Below, in pieces: positions 1-10,464 of a DNA stretch of 22,524 bases. The translations under genes and the position numbers were made by a program. Every line of letters begins with the position of its first letter. Positions within the stretch are counted from its first letter, which is position 1. The DNA is taken from positions 1 through 22,524 of the forward strand of contig RPFO01001371.1 of NCBI GenBank assembly GCA_009746045.1, written 5' to 3'. Below the pieces are notes generated by a model. It worked only from the letters and a program-made list of their open reading frames with translations. It was not told the DNA's origin and ran no database searches. This DNA is from Mesostigma viride (Eukaryota; Streptophyta; Mesostigmatophyceae; Mesostigmatales; Mesostigmataceae).

Positions 1-23
1 GCTTCACCCGCGCACGTTCGTGA

Positions 24-188
24 GATCCCCCATTCCTGGCTGCCTTCTGCAACCTCCACAACTGGAAAACGCTGCCATGCAGGAAGTACAAGGAGGGATG
101 TGCCAGTGAAGTGGAGGGGGTGCAGTTGATGGTGGATGGCAAGATGTGCACAGTCACATTGCGCCTATTTGCGCTCATCGGTTTATAG
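24..188 (+). pseudogene. Unidentified coding remnant in the left flank
   Basis: A stop-free stretch of about 54 codons runs to a TAG at 186-188, outside the first LTR. Its translation has protein-like composition, with an aromatic and cysteine-rich start (FLAAFCNLHNW) and an ending VDGKMCTVTLRLFALIGL. The ending loosely recalls the segment of plant and protist Tnp2-type (CACTA) transposases that leads into a 'DLPA' motif, but it stops before that motif. There is no start codon context and a TGA lies just upstream (21-23), so at best it is an exon or a truncated transposon fragment. Family assignment is a weak inference. Confidence 0.25.
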
Positions 189-231
189 TTACAAACATTT
201 CACGGCGCTGCTACCCGCTAGTGAATGGGGG

Positions 232-814
232 TGTTACGTCCCAGCCCAGACACACCTAGCCTGAGCTACGTAGCGAAAGACCCTTCTGCCGGAATTAGGA
301 ATAATTCAAGATAGTCTAAAGTAGGTTGCGCTTCACGACGTGAGTCGTGAGATATCTGCATCACGGCTTGATGCCAAGCTAATTAGTACACACTTATATT
401 GGCTAGCAATACCAATTACAAATGGATAATTGCCCCGGGCTCAATGTGTAGGCGTATTCGCACTTATCATTCATTAAACCAAGAGGACGAGACTCTCGTC
501 CTCGGACCAATTTAACCTAGGTTGATTGCGGCGCAGATACACGCCAATTTCCCTAGAACAATCCAAGTCACTCATTCCACGTAGGATCCGGGCCGACATC
601 GACCCTCAACTATAGGATCCACGCCTAGAACTACGGACGGTCCCAGAACTGGCGCGGCGCCACTGCACCGGCCCCTAAAAGGACAACCTAGGACCAAAAT
701 AACTAGTCCAATTCACACAATGGCCAAGGTCCATAAAACCCAAATACAATAGACCAAACAGCCTTAGTAACTTATTCCATTGTTACGTCCGACCAAAAGG
801 GCTGGGACGTAACA
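232..814 (-). repeat. 3' LTR of E1
   Basis: 583-bp direct repeat with short inverted ends (TGTTACGTCC / GGACGTAACA). It is the 3' LTR because the element reads on the minus strand and the purine tract abuts it at 815. It differs from the partner LTR at 12038-12620 by about twenty substitutions and 1-bp indels (roughly 96% identity by eye), which indicates an old insertion or LTRs of different origin. Confidence 0.93.
483..503. repeat. Conserved hairpin inside the LTR
   Basis: A near-perfect inverted repeat: arms GAGGACGAGA and TCTCGTCCTC around a single C. The same structure occurs at 12290-12309 (one base shorter), 14098-14118 and 21966-21986, although the two LTR families have diverged elsewhere. 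In RNA it would make a strong hairpin. A role in transcript 3'-end formation or as a protein site is inference. Confidence 0.6.
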
Positions 815-827
815 CTCCTCCCCCCCC
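815..827 (-). other. Polypurine tract of E1
   Basis: On the minus strand this is a G-rich purine run ending GGAGGAG directly against the 3' LTR, the standard position for plus-strand priming. The same tract lies at 14513-14525 in E2. Confidence 0.85.
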
Positions 828-835
828 ACGGGGGT

Positions 836-850
836 CGGTAGTCCCTACCG
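836..850. repeat. Hairpin beside the polypurine tract
   Basis: CGGTAG-TCC-CTACCG forms a perfect 6-bp stem with a 3-nt loop, nine bases beyond the purine tract. It is identical at 14534-14548 in E2. The flanking non-coding stretch (851-1034 and about 14549-14740) is also similar between the elements. Function unknown. Confidence 0.55.
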
Positions 851-1034
851 TACAAGTTAGATTGAGAAAACAACGCTACTATAAGAGTACTATGTCCCAA
901 CCTCGGTTCACCCGCAGGTCAGTAATGCCAGTTCCTCTAGAAGTTGATACACAGGACCAACCCTGACGTAGTAGTAAGACTCTGATGGTGACTGGATCAA
1001 TCCGCTATCCGTCACAAAAACTTTCCTAACCACT

Positions 1035-2635
1035 CTAGCGTCCGCCGCTAGTGGCACGTCGCTGCGACAGGGCTTCAGTGAGAGCCCTACGCCCCGCGTG
1101 GGTCATTTGCGAAGTCATCATCCCTGGGTGCGAACACAGGTCACACTCAAAGGCCACTTGGTAGGGGGACACCTTCTGCCGGCCCATCCTGGACAGCTCC
1201 ACCCACGAACCCCTGGGCCACATGGACAGGAACCCAGCGAGGTACTGGGGATGGGTGAACAGAAGTGTCAGCGCCGACCGATCCACCACCCCACAACGGT
1301 GCTCGCGAACAAAGTGCACCCCCATCATAAAAACCTCCGTTCGCACGTGATCATCGTTGATCGACGCCGTCCGTGCCCCTGCAATATCGGGCGCCACCAG
1401 ATTAAGAAAGGCGCGTCCCTCCGCTGGAGCCACCTTGGGAGGCGTCACCACGTGCCCCACCCCATCGACCTGATATCGCCAATCCCACCAGTCCTCGGAC
1501 CCGAACCGCACAGTATGCCCCGCAAGGGGAAAACGAGGGTCATCGGGTTGCGGCAGGGGCAGGGGAACCTGGGGAGAAAGGTGATCTCTACCTGTTCCCA
1601 GTAAGCCCCGCGATCCACAGCGAACCAGGGACCCGCTTGAAACACCAGCGGAGGGGGCAGGTGCATACCAGGGGGAACCTGGAAAGACGGAGGTCCCTCG
1701 ATCGAAGGTCACACACAGCTTCTCCGTGCGAGGTCCTGGCCCACCATACCTCACCGCTCTGCCCAGTGCCGGCCGTATGAAGTCCCCCAATGACCACTCC
1801 TCGAGAGATGACCCAGGAGCTCTGGAAGCCGCATCATAGCCCACTGAGGTGGCGGCAGAATGATCGCCTTGACGACCGTGCTGGACCAACAAACGCTGTA
1901 TCAGGTCCTGTCCTGATTGTACCGCCGCCACGAGCTCTTCCAAACGCATCACGGGCTCCGCTGGTACCAGAATGCCCGTTCCGCTGGGGCCCTCCGCGAC
2001 CCGAGGTCGCGTTTCTGCCATGGTGTGTAGGCACGGTTCCTCCGCGGAACGGTGCGAGGGTCGACCCGACGAAGTGGGCCTGATGTGTCCCTCCGCAGGA
2101 CGTGACATTGATGAACCGGCTGCTGGTGCAGGCCGGGGACGTGGTTCCAGGGAGACTAGGAAGGTAGGCTCCGGTGGCTCCAAGGAGACAAGGAAGGTAG
2201 GCTCCTCTTGGCTCGCATCCGTCGGAGGACCTGAGGGGGCCACAACCGGGGGCTCGCCCCGGCCGGCTGTTCTGTCCTAGCCGGAGCAGCTCCCGTCGTA
2301 TCCGGCCGCGGTCGCCGAGACTCTCGCTCCAACTCCAGCGCTGACCCCCACGTGCGCGCCCAGTGACGATCAGCCGGGCGACGAGGTGGTGGTGACGCTT
2401 GGCGAGCAGTTCGTACCTCCGTTCCCGAGTCCGAACGGGAACGCGAGCGCGAGGGCGGTGATGGCGAGCGACGACGTGCAGGTCGCTCCGGAGCACGCCG
2501 AGAAGCTGGTTGACTGCCCCCGCCCCATCCCGTGGACCGCGGGCGAGACTCGCGCCCAGGTGGTCGCCCCCAGCCCGTCGCCGGCGGTGGCGCCTCAAAA
2601 CGCGTCACAGGACGGTGTCCTGTGCCGCCCTCAAA
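1035..2635 (-). pseudogene. ORF-B: extra downstream ORF, arginine/serine-rich, unknown
   Basis: An unrecognised minus-strand coding region between integrase and the 3' LTR. The N-terminal part (about 2635-2250) is rich in Pro, Arg and Ser with an SR stretch (SPSPPSRSRSRSD). The frame then changes near 2250 and continues for about 400 codons to a stop at 1035-1037. The central part has a duplicated EPTFLVSLEP unit, and the C-terminal third has a Trp-rich segment (DWWDWRYQVDG) and a lone CDLC followed by His, possibly a partial zinc site. No membrane segment or signal peptide is evident, so it is not an obvious envelope gene. E2 keeps a fragment near 14740-14860 sharing 'PKVAP'. Whether ORF-A and ORF-B were once one frame is unresolved, because the nested repeat at 2648-3415 lies between them. 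Confidence 0.45.
2150..2208 (-). repeat. Short in-frame tandem duplication in ORF-B
   Basis: A unit of about 33 bp containing AGGAAGGTAGGCTCC (plus strand) occurs twice in tandem, duplicating the peptide EPTFLVSLEP in ORF-B. The unit length keeps the frame. Confidence 0.6.
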
Positions 2636-2812
2636 GGAGCATTACAATTCGTTCAAGTGGCCCGCCGGAGCGGCTGTACAATTTTTCCCAGTGAGCGCGC
2701 TGCCAAGTGTACTTGTGGGCAAATTTTTAGGTGCCCCGTCACTTCGAGGTACTAAAAATTAGGCTACGGTACGAATTCAGCGAATTTCAGCGAATTTTCA
2801 GTCGAACCAAAG

Positions 2813-3004
2813 GAAGTGACGCCAACTACCAAAAAGTTTCCGTTACGAATTTTCAGCCCAACACTCGCGCAAAATGAAGTGACGGCAACTACCAAAACGT
2901 TTCCGTTACGAATTTTCACTCCAGCACGTTTGCACAAAAGGAAGTGACGGCAACTACCAAAAAGTTTCCGTTACGAATTTTCAGTCCCACACTTCGCGCA
3001 AATT
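2813..3004. repeat. Three tandem ~64-bp units
   Basis: Three near-identical units each begin GAAGTGACG (2813, 2876, 2941; spacing 63 and 65) and contain CCGTTACGAATTTTCA. They lie inside the nested inverted-repeat insertion. Confidence 0.8.
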
Positions 3005-3303
3005 TTAGTAGGGCTGCACGCAAGCTACCTTTCAAAATTTTGCGCTAGTATGGAACGCATTTCATTCGTCTGGAGGAACGCTGCCCGCCAACTACCCCGT
3101 TCAGAAAGTTCCGCCGAAATTTACCCGAGATTTGGAAATCTGAACGTCCGCGCAAATTTTAGTAGGGCTGCACGCAAGCTACCTTTCAAAATTTTGCGCA
3201 AGTATGGAACGCAATTCATTCGTCCGGAGGAATGCTGCTCGTCAACTGCCCCCGTTCAGAAAGTTGCGCCGAACTTTACTTGAGATTTGGAAATCTGAAC
3301 GTG
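2995..3303. repeat. Two tandem ~154-bp units
   Basis: Two copies starting CGCGCAAATTTTAGTAGGG at 2995 and 3149, each running through GAGATTTGGAAATCTGAACGT, with scattered substitutions. They follow the 64-bp units within the same insertion. Confidence 0.85.
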
Positions 3304-3406
3304 CGGTTGGAGTTTCGCGGGGAAACCCAAGTTCCCAAGTAATTCACCAATGACGCGCTTCGAACACTTGTCCGCTAAAACCTAAGCAGCCGCTCCGGCT
3401 GGCCAC

Positions 3407-4365
3407 TTAAACGAAACTTGATGAGCCCTGAGGAGGTGGATCCCTCGGAGGAGAATGAGGGAGAGGGCGTGGAGGGTAGTCATCAGAATCGGAGTCGTCA
3501 CCCTCACTCCCATCATCCTGGTCTTCGTCATCCATAGTCACAATGCGATCCAGGCCTGCCGTAACGAATACTGCCCGCGCGCATACACTTCTCGCCCCGC
3601 AACGCCCCTTCCAACGGAGGTATCGAGGAAAGTAGTGCTCCAGCTGCTTCCGCACCTCGGGTGGAATTAGGAGAGCAACAGCCGTGGAAATGCCAGACCC
3701 GCATCCAGCGTGTTCATGCACGCATGACACAGGCACTCCCGCTCATGGGTTTCCCAGTCGATACCGACCACCACGCCGTCGCTCTCGGCGGTGCGGGTCT
3801 CGATCTTGAACCCCACATTTCTTCGCACGAACCATCGAAAATCCTCCAGCTTAGCGGGCCGACCCGCGCCAGAATGGAATCAGCGCGGAGATTGACGGCA
3901 TCTGGTTACGGCGCCGACGACGCCGCTCCACCAAGTCACCCTCCCGACCATAGTTGCGCACGAACATCGGGGGTTAAATGTCTCCTCATTCAGCTCCTTC
4001 ACTAGCTGCATCGTGCGCGCGTCCGGAGCTCCGGGTCTGGACGACGTCTCGTGCCGGCCACCACCTCCCGAGCCTCCGGCCCTTAAAGCACCCCTTCGGA
4101 CTGCAGGCTCTCCGCGAGCTTTCTGCATCCTCTCATCCTGTTCTGGTAGAGGGGCCTCCGGGTAATCTGTCGTGTCCATGTCCACCAGATCCCCTTCACT
4201 CGATTCCCCGTCTACTACCCGGATTCCTGCCTCTACAGCCTCCGCGGCGCTGAGGAAGTCTGGCCTCTGGGAAGCGCCTCCGCGGCGTCCCCCTGCACGG
4301 CCCACACACAAAGCCAAGGCATTAGTCGGCGTGTACCTAGTACCCGGCTCACACCTCACTCTCAC
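3407..4365 (-). pseudogene. ORF-A: extra ORF after integrase, acidic C-terminus, unknown
   Basis: An unrecognised minus-strand coding region starting just after the integrase/chromodomain stop. Its Gly/Arg-rich N-terminal half (4365 to about 3970) includes MQLVKELNEETFNP. Protein-like sequence then continues across two or three frame changes near 3970-3700: a basic run of six Arg, a segment with aromatic and charged residues (EDFRWFVRRNVGF), and a Cys cluster ECLCHACMN that could bind a metal. The last part (3736-3407) ends in an acidic tail (DDEDQDDGSEGDDSDSDD), then prolines. The final codons and stop lie in the inverted repeat of the nested insertion, so the natural C-terminus has probably been replaced. 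No family assigned. Confidence 0.4.
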
Positions 4366-4392
4366 CCTACACCGTGTACCGTATGTGGCCTA

Positions 4393-5945
4393 TTAATGCA
4401 ACTGGTGTGTCTTCTTGTACGCTTCCAGTAAGCGGGCGCAACCCGCTAACTCAGTAGAAGTGCGCCAGGAGTCCTCAGACTCATGCTGCGCGAATCGCCA
4501 TCGCACACGGTACTGTCGCTGGGTCCCCCGACCTCGTTTGACATCCCGGTGTCCCACGATCGCTGCCACCTCATCCTCCTGTTCCCCCGTGTCCGGATTG
4601 AACTCCAACGGGGCCGGGGGATTGACCCGACCCTGAATGGTGTTCTGGTGGTACAACTTGAGCTGGTCACGATGGAAACGGTTGGACGTGAGGTTCCATG
4701 ACACTGGGACGTCCACCTGGAACATGACGTCGTCAAACTTGGTGAGAACCTTGTAGGGGCCCAGGAACATGGGACGAAGCTTAGTCTTCAGCTCCTTCTC
4801 CACCTTGTGTGAGAATCGTCCGATCTGTGGGCCCTCCACCAGGACCCAATCGCCCACCTCAATGGACGGCGCCCGGTTATCCCGCTTGCCGGCTGTCCTC
4901 TCCAGATACCGCTCGGTCGCGCGCGGTAGCCCTGGACTGCACTGTTATGAGCCTGGTGCATCCGCTGCAGCAAGCGATCAACCCCCTGGCGTGTGTCCAG
5001 CTTGACCTGATCCTCTCCCAGTCCGGGGCTCATAAGCAAGTCGGGAGGCGTGAGAGGGTGCCTGCCAGAGTTGAGGAAAAAGGGGGTAAATCCGTGGGCG
5101 GCCTGGGGGCATTGTTCAGGGAGAACTCCACCAAGCCCAGAAGTTCCTCCCAATTGCTGCCCACCGCGTCGGTGTAGTGTCGCATGGTCTCTGCACTGTG
5201 CGGTTCAACCGCTCCACCAGATGTGACGACGAACTGTGGTAGGCCGTGCCCAGCGACACCTTGGTGCCCAGCCGTTCGAAAACTCCTGCCAGAATTTGGC
5301 CGTGAAGAGCTTGTCGCGGTCGGAGATGAACTGTCGGCTGAGCCCGTGGAACCGGAACACGTGCGTCAGGTATATCTTGGCGCACTCCTCCGCAGTGAGG
5401 TCGGCCGGACACGGGGCCAAGTGACACATGCGCGTCAGGCGGTCCACGAACACCAGACCATGCTGTTGCCGCTCTTCGCCTTCTTGAACGGGCCGATGAA
5501 GTCCATCATGATAGAATCCCAAGGACCCATCGGATCAGGTAACGTCTTGGGGACGGCTTGCGAGCCCGTGTTCCTGGACTTCATGATCTGGCACGAGGGG
5601 CACTGGCGCACATATGTCTCAATATACTCCTTCATCCCTGGCCAGTAGAAATGTTTGCGGGCCCGAGGATAAAGACGGTGGCTTCCTTGATGTCCGCCTA
5701 GAAGCGAATCGTGGAGCTCGTGAAGCAAGGCGGCCCTACAAAGCTCCGGGACATACAGCCGCCATTCCTCCGGCTGGACACTCACGAACAGGCGTCCATC
5801 CTGGAACTTGCAAGGGTAGGCACCCATCTGCTGGGGATGCGCCCGGATGGCTTCAAGCGCCGCTTCCTCCGTGACCGTGAAACGACTGATCATCGTCTCC
5901 AGGTCCGACGTGACTGTGAACGCGTCCGCGGCCGGTCTGTCTCCG
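4393..5945 (-). pseudogene. E1 integrase with C-terminal chromodomain (frameshifted)
   Basis: Integrase inserts element cDNA into host chromatin. Seen in order: HHCC zinc domain (HDSLLGGH, then CPSC, about 5720-5590), first catalytic Asp in MMDFIGPF (5501-5503), second in ISDRD (about 5321), Glu in VERLNRT (5212-5214), giving D-D-35-E spacing. A beta-barrel-like segment follows (GDWVLVEGP, LRPMFLGPYKVL) and then a chromodomain of about 55 residues (about 4575-4405; IVGHRDVKRG, YRVRWRF, DSW), which in chromoviruses targets integration by binding modified histone tails. Reading needs frame changes near 5940, 5455, 5280, 5190, 5110 and 4925, so this copy is inactive as written. Catalytic residues are nonetheless kept. 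It follows RNase H directly in the pol polyprotein. Confidence 0.85.
4405..4575 (-). other. Chromodomain of the E1 integrase
   Basis: Residues about 96-150 of the last integrase frame (start 4857). The pattern VAAIVGHRDVKRG...YRVRWRF...EDSWRTSTELAGCARLLEAY matches the chromodomain layout: beta strand, Tyr-x-Val-x-Trp core, Trp after an acidic pair, C-terminal helix. It identifies the chromovirus lineage. Confidence 0.8.
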
Positions 5946-8530
5946 CACTCGCCTGGTTGACGAATTCGGAGAAGACTGTGGGCGGGCCGATCGGCTGAAG
6001 CTGAAAAATTCCCTGGGGCGGCACCACATGGCTAAGGGGCATGCGCGTATGCGATCCCTCCCCCTCCCCGGGGGCGTCCACGTCCTCGTGGGCACTCGTC
6101 TCCTCCAAGAGAGGTGACAAGTCATCGCTGGTGGTGTGTCCCAGATGAAACAGGTGGCGGGCCCGGGGAGACCGTGGCTCCGCGCCGTAGGCGGTCCCCG
6201 GGGCGGCCACTGGTACGCAAGTGGTATGAAGCACATCCATGTCCTCGTAGAACCAATAGTCCGCCCGTCGCGAAAGGGCGTCTGGCACCACGTTGTCCGC
6301 GCCCTTGACGTATTGGATCTTGAATGGCGCAAACTGTGACAAGTACTCCATCCACCGCGCTTGGCGGGGCGTCAGGTTGGGCTGCACCAGGAGGTGGGTG
6401 AGCGGCCGGTGGTCGGTGTGGATCACCAGGCGGTGGGGGTCGAGATCCCCCTGCTCACTAATGGCCACCGAAAACTGGGCCCCCAGAAGATGATGACGCC
6501 ACGTGTGGCAGCTGTAGACTACTGCCAGAAGCTCCTGCTGATGCACTGGGTAATTCCGCTCCGCCGGAATCATTGTGCGTGAGATATACTCGATGGGCTG
6601 AAGACCCTTGCCTTGGTCCTGCAGGAGGACACCCCCGATGGCCACCTTGCTGGCGTCCGTAGCCACGACGAAAGGAAGGGCCGGGTCCGGCAGGATAAGG
6701 ACTGGCGCTGTGGTGAGGTGGCGCTTAAGCGCCTCAAAAGCCTGTTGGCACTGCTCAGCCCAAAGGAACGGGGTACCCTTCTTGAGAAGAGCGTTGATCG
6801 GGGCGGCGATGGTGGCAAACCGCGGGATGAACCGTCGGTAGTAAGATGCCAATCCCAGGAAGCTGCGCACCCCTTTCACGTCCGTAGGGACAGGCCATTG
6901 CTGGACGGACTCGATCTTCTCAGGGTCGGTCGCGATGCCGTCCGCGGACAAGGTATGGCCCAGAAACGGCACGCAGCGGCCGGCGCGCACCTTGGCCTTC
7001 CGCGCCGAAAGGTGCTCATCCTCCATGATCTGCAGCACGGCGTCCACATCCTCTAGGTGCTCCTCGAACGTCTTGGAGTACACCAGGATGTCGTCCAGAT
7101 ACGCCAGCGCGCACGTGCGCTTGTAGGTCCAGGGCGGGCGCGCCCCCTTCTGCGGGTCCGCCAGGTCCTGGGAGACCTGCGGCAAGTGGGCTGTGCCCAT
7201 CACCGGACGGAGGATGTCATTCATCAGCATCTGGAAGGACGCAGGCGAATTGCACAGCCCCATTGCCGCCACCCGAAACTGATAGTGACCGAAGGGCGTA
7301 GCGAACGCGGTCTTGTGGCAGTCTTCTGGCGCGATGCGCAGCTGCCAAAACCCGTCCGCACAGTCGATGACGGTGAAACACGTGGCCCCCTGGACACGGT
7401 TGAAGATGTCGTCGATCCGCGGTAGAGGATACCGGGACTTGACGGTGATGGCGTTCAGCTTCCGGTAATCCGTCACCAGACGCCACTTGCCTCCTGGCTT
7501 GGGAACGAGCAGCACGCCCGCTGAGAAGGGGCTGTTGCTGGGTTCAATGAGCCCAGCGTCGAGCAGTGAAATGAGGATCTTCTTGAGCTCCACCAGCTCG
7601 ACTGGGCCCATGCGGTACATGGGAGACACGGTAGGCCCGGAACCCTCCTGGAGCTGGACACGATGTAACACCGATCGATTGGGAGGGAACTGGGGGGTGC
7701 GATCCGCAAAAAGGGTAGTGCGCTTCTCCAGGACGGCATTGAACCGCGCCAGCTCGTCCGGTGTGAATCCGGCACCAATCTCGTTAAGCAGAGCCTGAGT
7801 GCTGTCCAGGTCTATGCGATACATCGCGTACTCCTTGCCCTTCCGGAGCTGGCGCGCCAGCGTCTTGCTACTCATCAGGATCTGGGACGCTGGTCGAGGC
7901 CCGTCCGCCGAGCGCTCGTGTGTAATGTTATGGACCTCCGCGGCCTGTGCCCTATACTCGCTGTCTGGGCACCAGAATGAACCATCCGGAAACCAAACTA
8001 CCCGCCGGCGCACACTGATGTCCACATCCTGCTTGTCCAGCCAGTCCACTCCAATGATGATGTCGGCAGCGCCCAGCGGCGCAATAGTCGCCACCAGGTC
8101 CACCGGCGTGCCCTGCAGCACACCCTTGATGTCTGCTAGGCCCGGCGATTGGTGTCGCCGACCGTCTGAGTAGGTGACATATACTGCCGTGGTGTGAGGC
8201 CGGGGTACCAGGCCCAGCCGACGCACCAGGGCCTCGTTGATGAAGGACGTGGAGGCGCCGGTGTCGACCAGGAACTTCACGTCCATGATCGTTTTCTCCT
8301 TCAAATACGGATCAAGGACGGTGGGAGGGACCAATAACCCTCCGCTGAAAAGAAACAGATGCCGCGAATCTCCTTGAGATGCACGCGCCGCCGGTTGGGT
8401 GGACGCGTCTGCGGCCACGTTATTGACGTCTACCTCTACTCTAGTTGACTCCGCGTCTGGGCTACCATCTGATTTTTCTACCCTATCCCCTACCCCGGGA
8501 CCCAAGCCCATGGGCAGGGCTACTACTCCC
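5890..8530 (-). CDS. pol: E1 Pol: protease, reverse transcriptase, RNase H
   Basis: One open minus-strand frame (stop-free 8994-5890; genuine pol sequence from roughly 8530). Numbering from 8994: retropepsin active site VDTGAS with Asp244, followed by a flap-like region and IIIGVDWL; reverse transcriptase with VTDYRKLNAITVKSRYPLPR, FTVIDCADGFWQL and catalytic YLDD at 632-635; a thumb/connection segment with FLGHTLSADGI and SFLGLASYYRRFI; RNase H with ATDAS (Asp780), QQELLAVV, HTDHRPL and DALSRR (905). It copies element RNA into cDNA inside Gag particles. The upstream part overlaps gag in a +1 relative frame, the arrangement for which Ty3 uses +1 frameshifting; whether that happens here is inference. 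The frame is lost after residue ~1015, where integrase should continue. Confidence 0.95.
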
Positions 8531-10423
8531 GAGGAGCGGTGGGACGGGAGGCCGCCTCGCCCGACCACCCGCCCTCTTCCCCCCCTCCTCCTCTTCGTCA
8601 GCCCCCTCCTCGTCGTCGTACTCGTAGCCAGCCACTGCCTGCGTTTGGCCGGAAGAGGAGGACTGTCGCCGCGCCTCCATCTCGTTGACCGCACGCAACA
8701 CACCCTTGGTAGAGCTGGTCGCGGGTGGTCGCGGCTGCTGGTACTGCGTCGGGACCTGTCTGGCGTGCTGCAGGCGAGCCGCACGCTCACCCGCGTTGCG
8801 GGGTCGGTCCCGAGGACCGGAGGAGTCGGGGCGGCTGCCGAAGGCCGGGCCGGAGAAACGAACACTGGGTGTCCCTTCTCCTGTCCCACGACTGGCGTTC
8901 TTGCCCCGGAGCTTGGGGCAGTCGCGCTTGAGGTGCCCCACCTCGCTGCACATGAAGCAGCGCGCCTTGCTAGCGTCGATCGCGTTGACGCCATGGTCAG
9001 TGTAGCCCTCGTCAGGGTCGTCGAGGTACTCGTCCTCCTCCTCGCCGGCGAAATCAGTGGAGTACATCTGATTCACCCGTCGCGGGGGAGCAGGTCTGAA
9101 GAAACGGCGCACTGAGGGGCACGCCCGCGAGCCACTACGTCGGCCACCTGTAGGAGATACCTCTGGATATTCAAGATGTCCCACTCTTCCCAAGGGACAT
9201 CAGCATAGTGCTTGAATACCTCGTCCTGCAGCTCAGGGCAGAGTGCCTCGATGAACCTGCTCTTGTACTCGTACCAGGTCATGTCAGCCAGGTAGGCGGC
9301 GCTGGACTCGAACTTAGACAGAAACTCGCGATATGGGGTGGTCCCCTGGCGCAGCTTGCTGAAGGCCATCCGCTCGTGGAGTGTAGCATCTGGGGGCACC
9401 AGCTTGCGACGCACTCGGTCCATCAGTTCCGCCAAGGTTTGCGGGTATGACTGGGACGCGATGCTCTCACAGTTCAAGATGCTTATCACCGAGGGGTCCA
9501 TACAGGAGTTAATCACCAGATCAATCAGATCGCTGGTGGCCAGCTGCCAGTTGTGATGATTGCGCCAGATGGTATACTGCCGTCGCCACATGCGTCCCCA
9601 TTCCTCTACCTCGCGCGGTTTCATGTCCGCGTGCAGCTTGGGTACATTCTTGAAATTGGGCATCGGTGGGGCCTTTACCGCGGCGGTGACGGGCCCACCG
9701 ACGTCTACGTGGGGGATATCGCCGAAGTCGGGGGGCTGCGACCGGGGGAGAGAGCTGGATCTGGGCGGCGTACCATGAGTCCGCCGCACCTGGACGGATG
9801 AGGGGTGTTCGTACCCCGGGTCATCCAAGGCCACCCTGCTGAAGCTGAAGTTGCCAGCAGGCGCAGGCGAGGGGACCGCGCTTTGGTCAAGCACCCGTGG
9901 GCGCTGCGGTTGAGGTGCCGGGCGCTGGACTGGCGTGTGAGTCTCCTCGTCTCTGGTGGTGACACTGCTCCTGGTCTCCCCTGGGCTGGTCCGTGGTCTA
10001 TGAGTACCAACGGGCGGGCCCTGCGTGACAGTTCCCTCGTCCGCCTCGTTAGTCCCTTCCAGGTCATCGAACTCGCCATCTGCCCCTGGGACCTCCCCTT
10101 CCTCGTCCGAATACCATAGCGCCGTGGGTAACAGGGACGTGCTGCCGAAGGACACTCTGCGTCTGCCCCGGTGTGGGGGCCCGGTGGAGGTCCCTGGGGC
10201 CGCCCCCGACCTGCCCAAGGATGCGTTGGCCGCCCGGTGACTGGCTGCTGATGGCGGTAGTGCAGGGTATCTTCATTCTCGTCTCTCTGCTGCTCTGGAT
10301 CAGGTGGTAGCCATTGTGGTCTCGTCTGGGGTTGTTGCTGCTGCATCCGGGGTTGCTGCTGTTGCCATTGCTGCTGTGACCGTTGCTGCTGCTGATGCTG
10401 CTGCTGCTGTTGCTGCTGCTGCG

Positions 10424-10464
<41 letters not shown>

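Larger units (their letters stand above)
2648..3415. mobile_element. Nested MITE-like insertion with terminal inverted repeats
   Basis: About 768 bp bounded by imperfect 29-bp inverted repeats (2648-2676 and 3387-3415; shared core AAGTGGCC, then GCCGGAGCGGCTG). The interior is AT-richer than its surroundings, has no ORF of note and consists largely of tandem repeats. This looks like a non-autonomous DNA transposon inserted into E1. The stop codon of ORF-A lies inside the right inverted repeat. No clear target duplication was found, so exact ends and superfamily are unassigned. A fold-back repeat native to E1 is the alternative. Confidence 0.5.

Noticed and set aside
1098-1604. Plus-strand open frames opposite ORF-B and throughout 3455-5650
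   Set aside because: They are complementary shadows of minus-strand coding DNA, with no recognisable domain and a composition typical of antisense GC-rich sequence.
1035-2243. Envelope gene (errantivirus-like third ORF)
   Set aside because: No signal peptide, hydrophobic fusion segment or membrane anchor is visible in ORF-A or ORF-B.
2813-3303. CRISPR array
   Set aside because: The repeats are contiguous tandem units of 64 and 154 bp without unique spacers, inside a eukaryotic transposon.
5890-5945. Programmed frameshift between RNase H and integrase
   Set aside because: The frame change lies in a linker where Ty3/gypsy elements read straight through, and five more frame changes follow inside integrase, so decay or sequence error is the simpler explanation.
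8399-9115. 238-codon plus-strand ORF opposite gag
   Set aside because: It is antisense to the Gag knuckle region and the start of pol; no domain or start context supports it.
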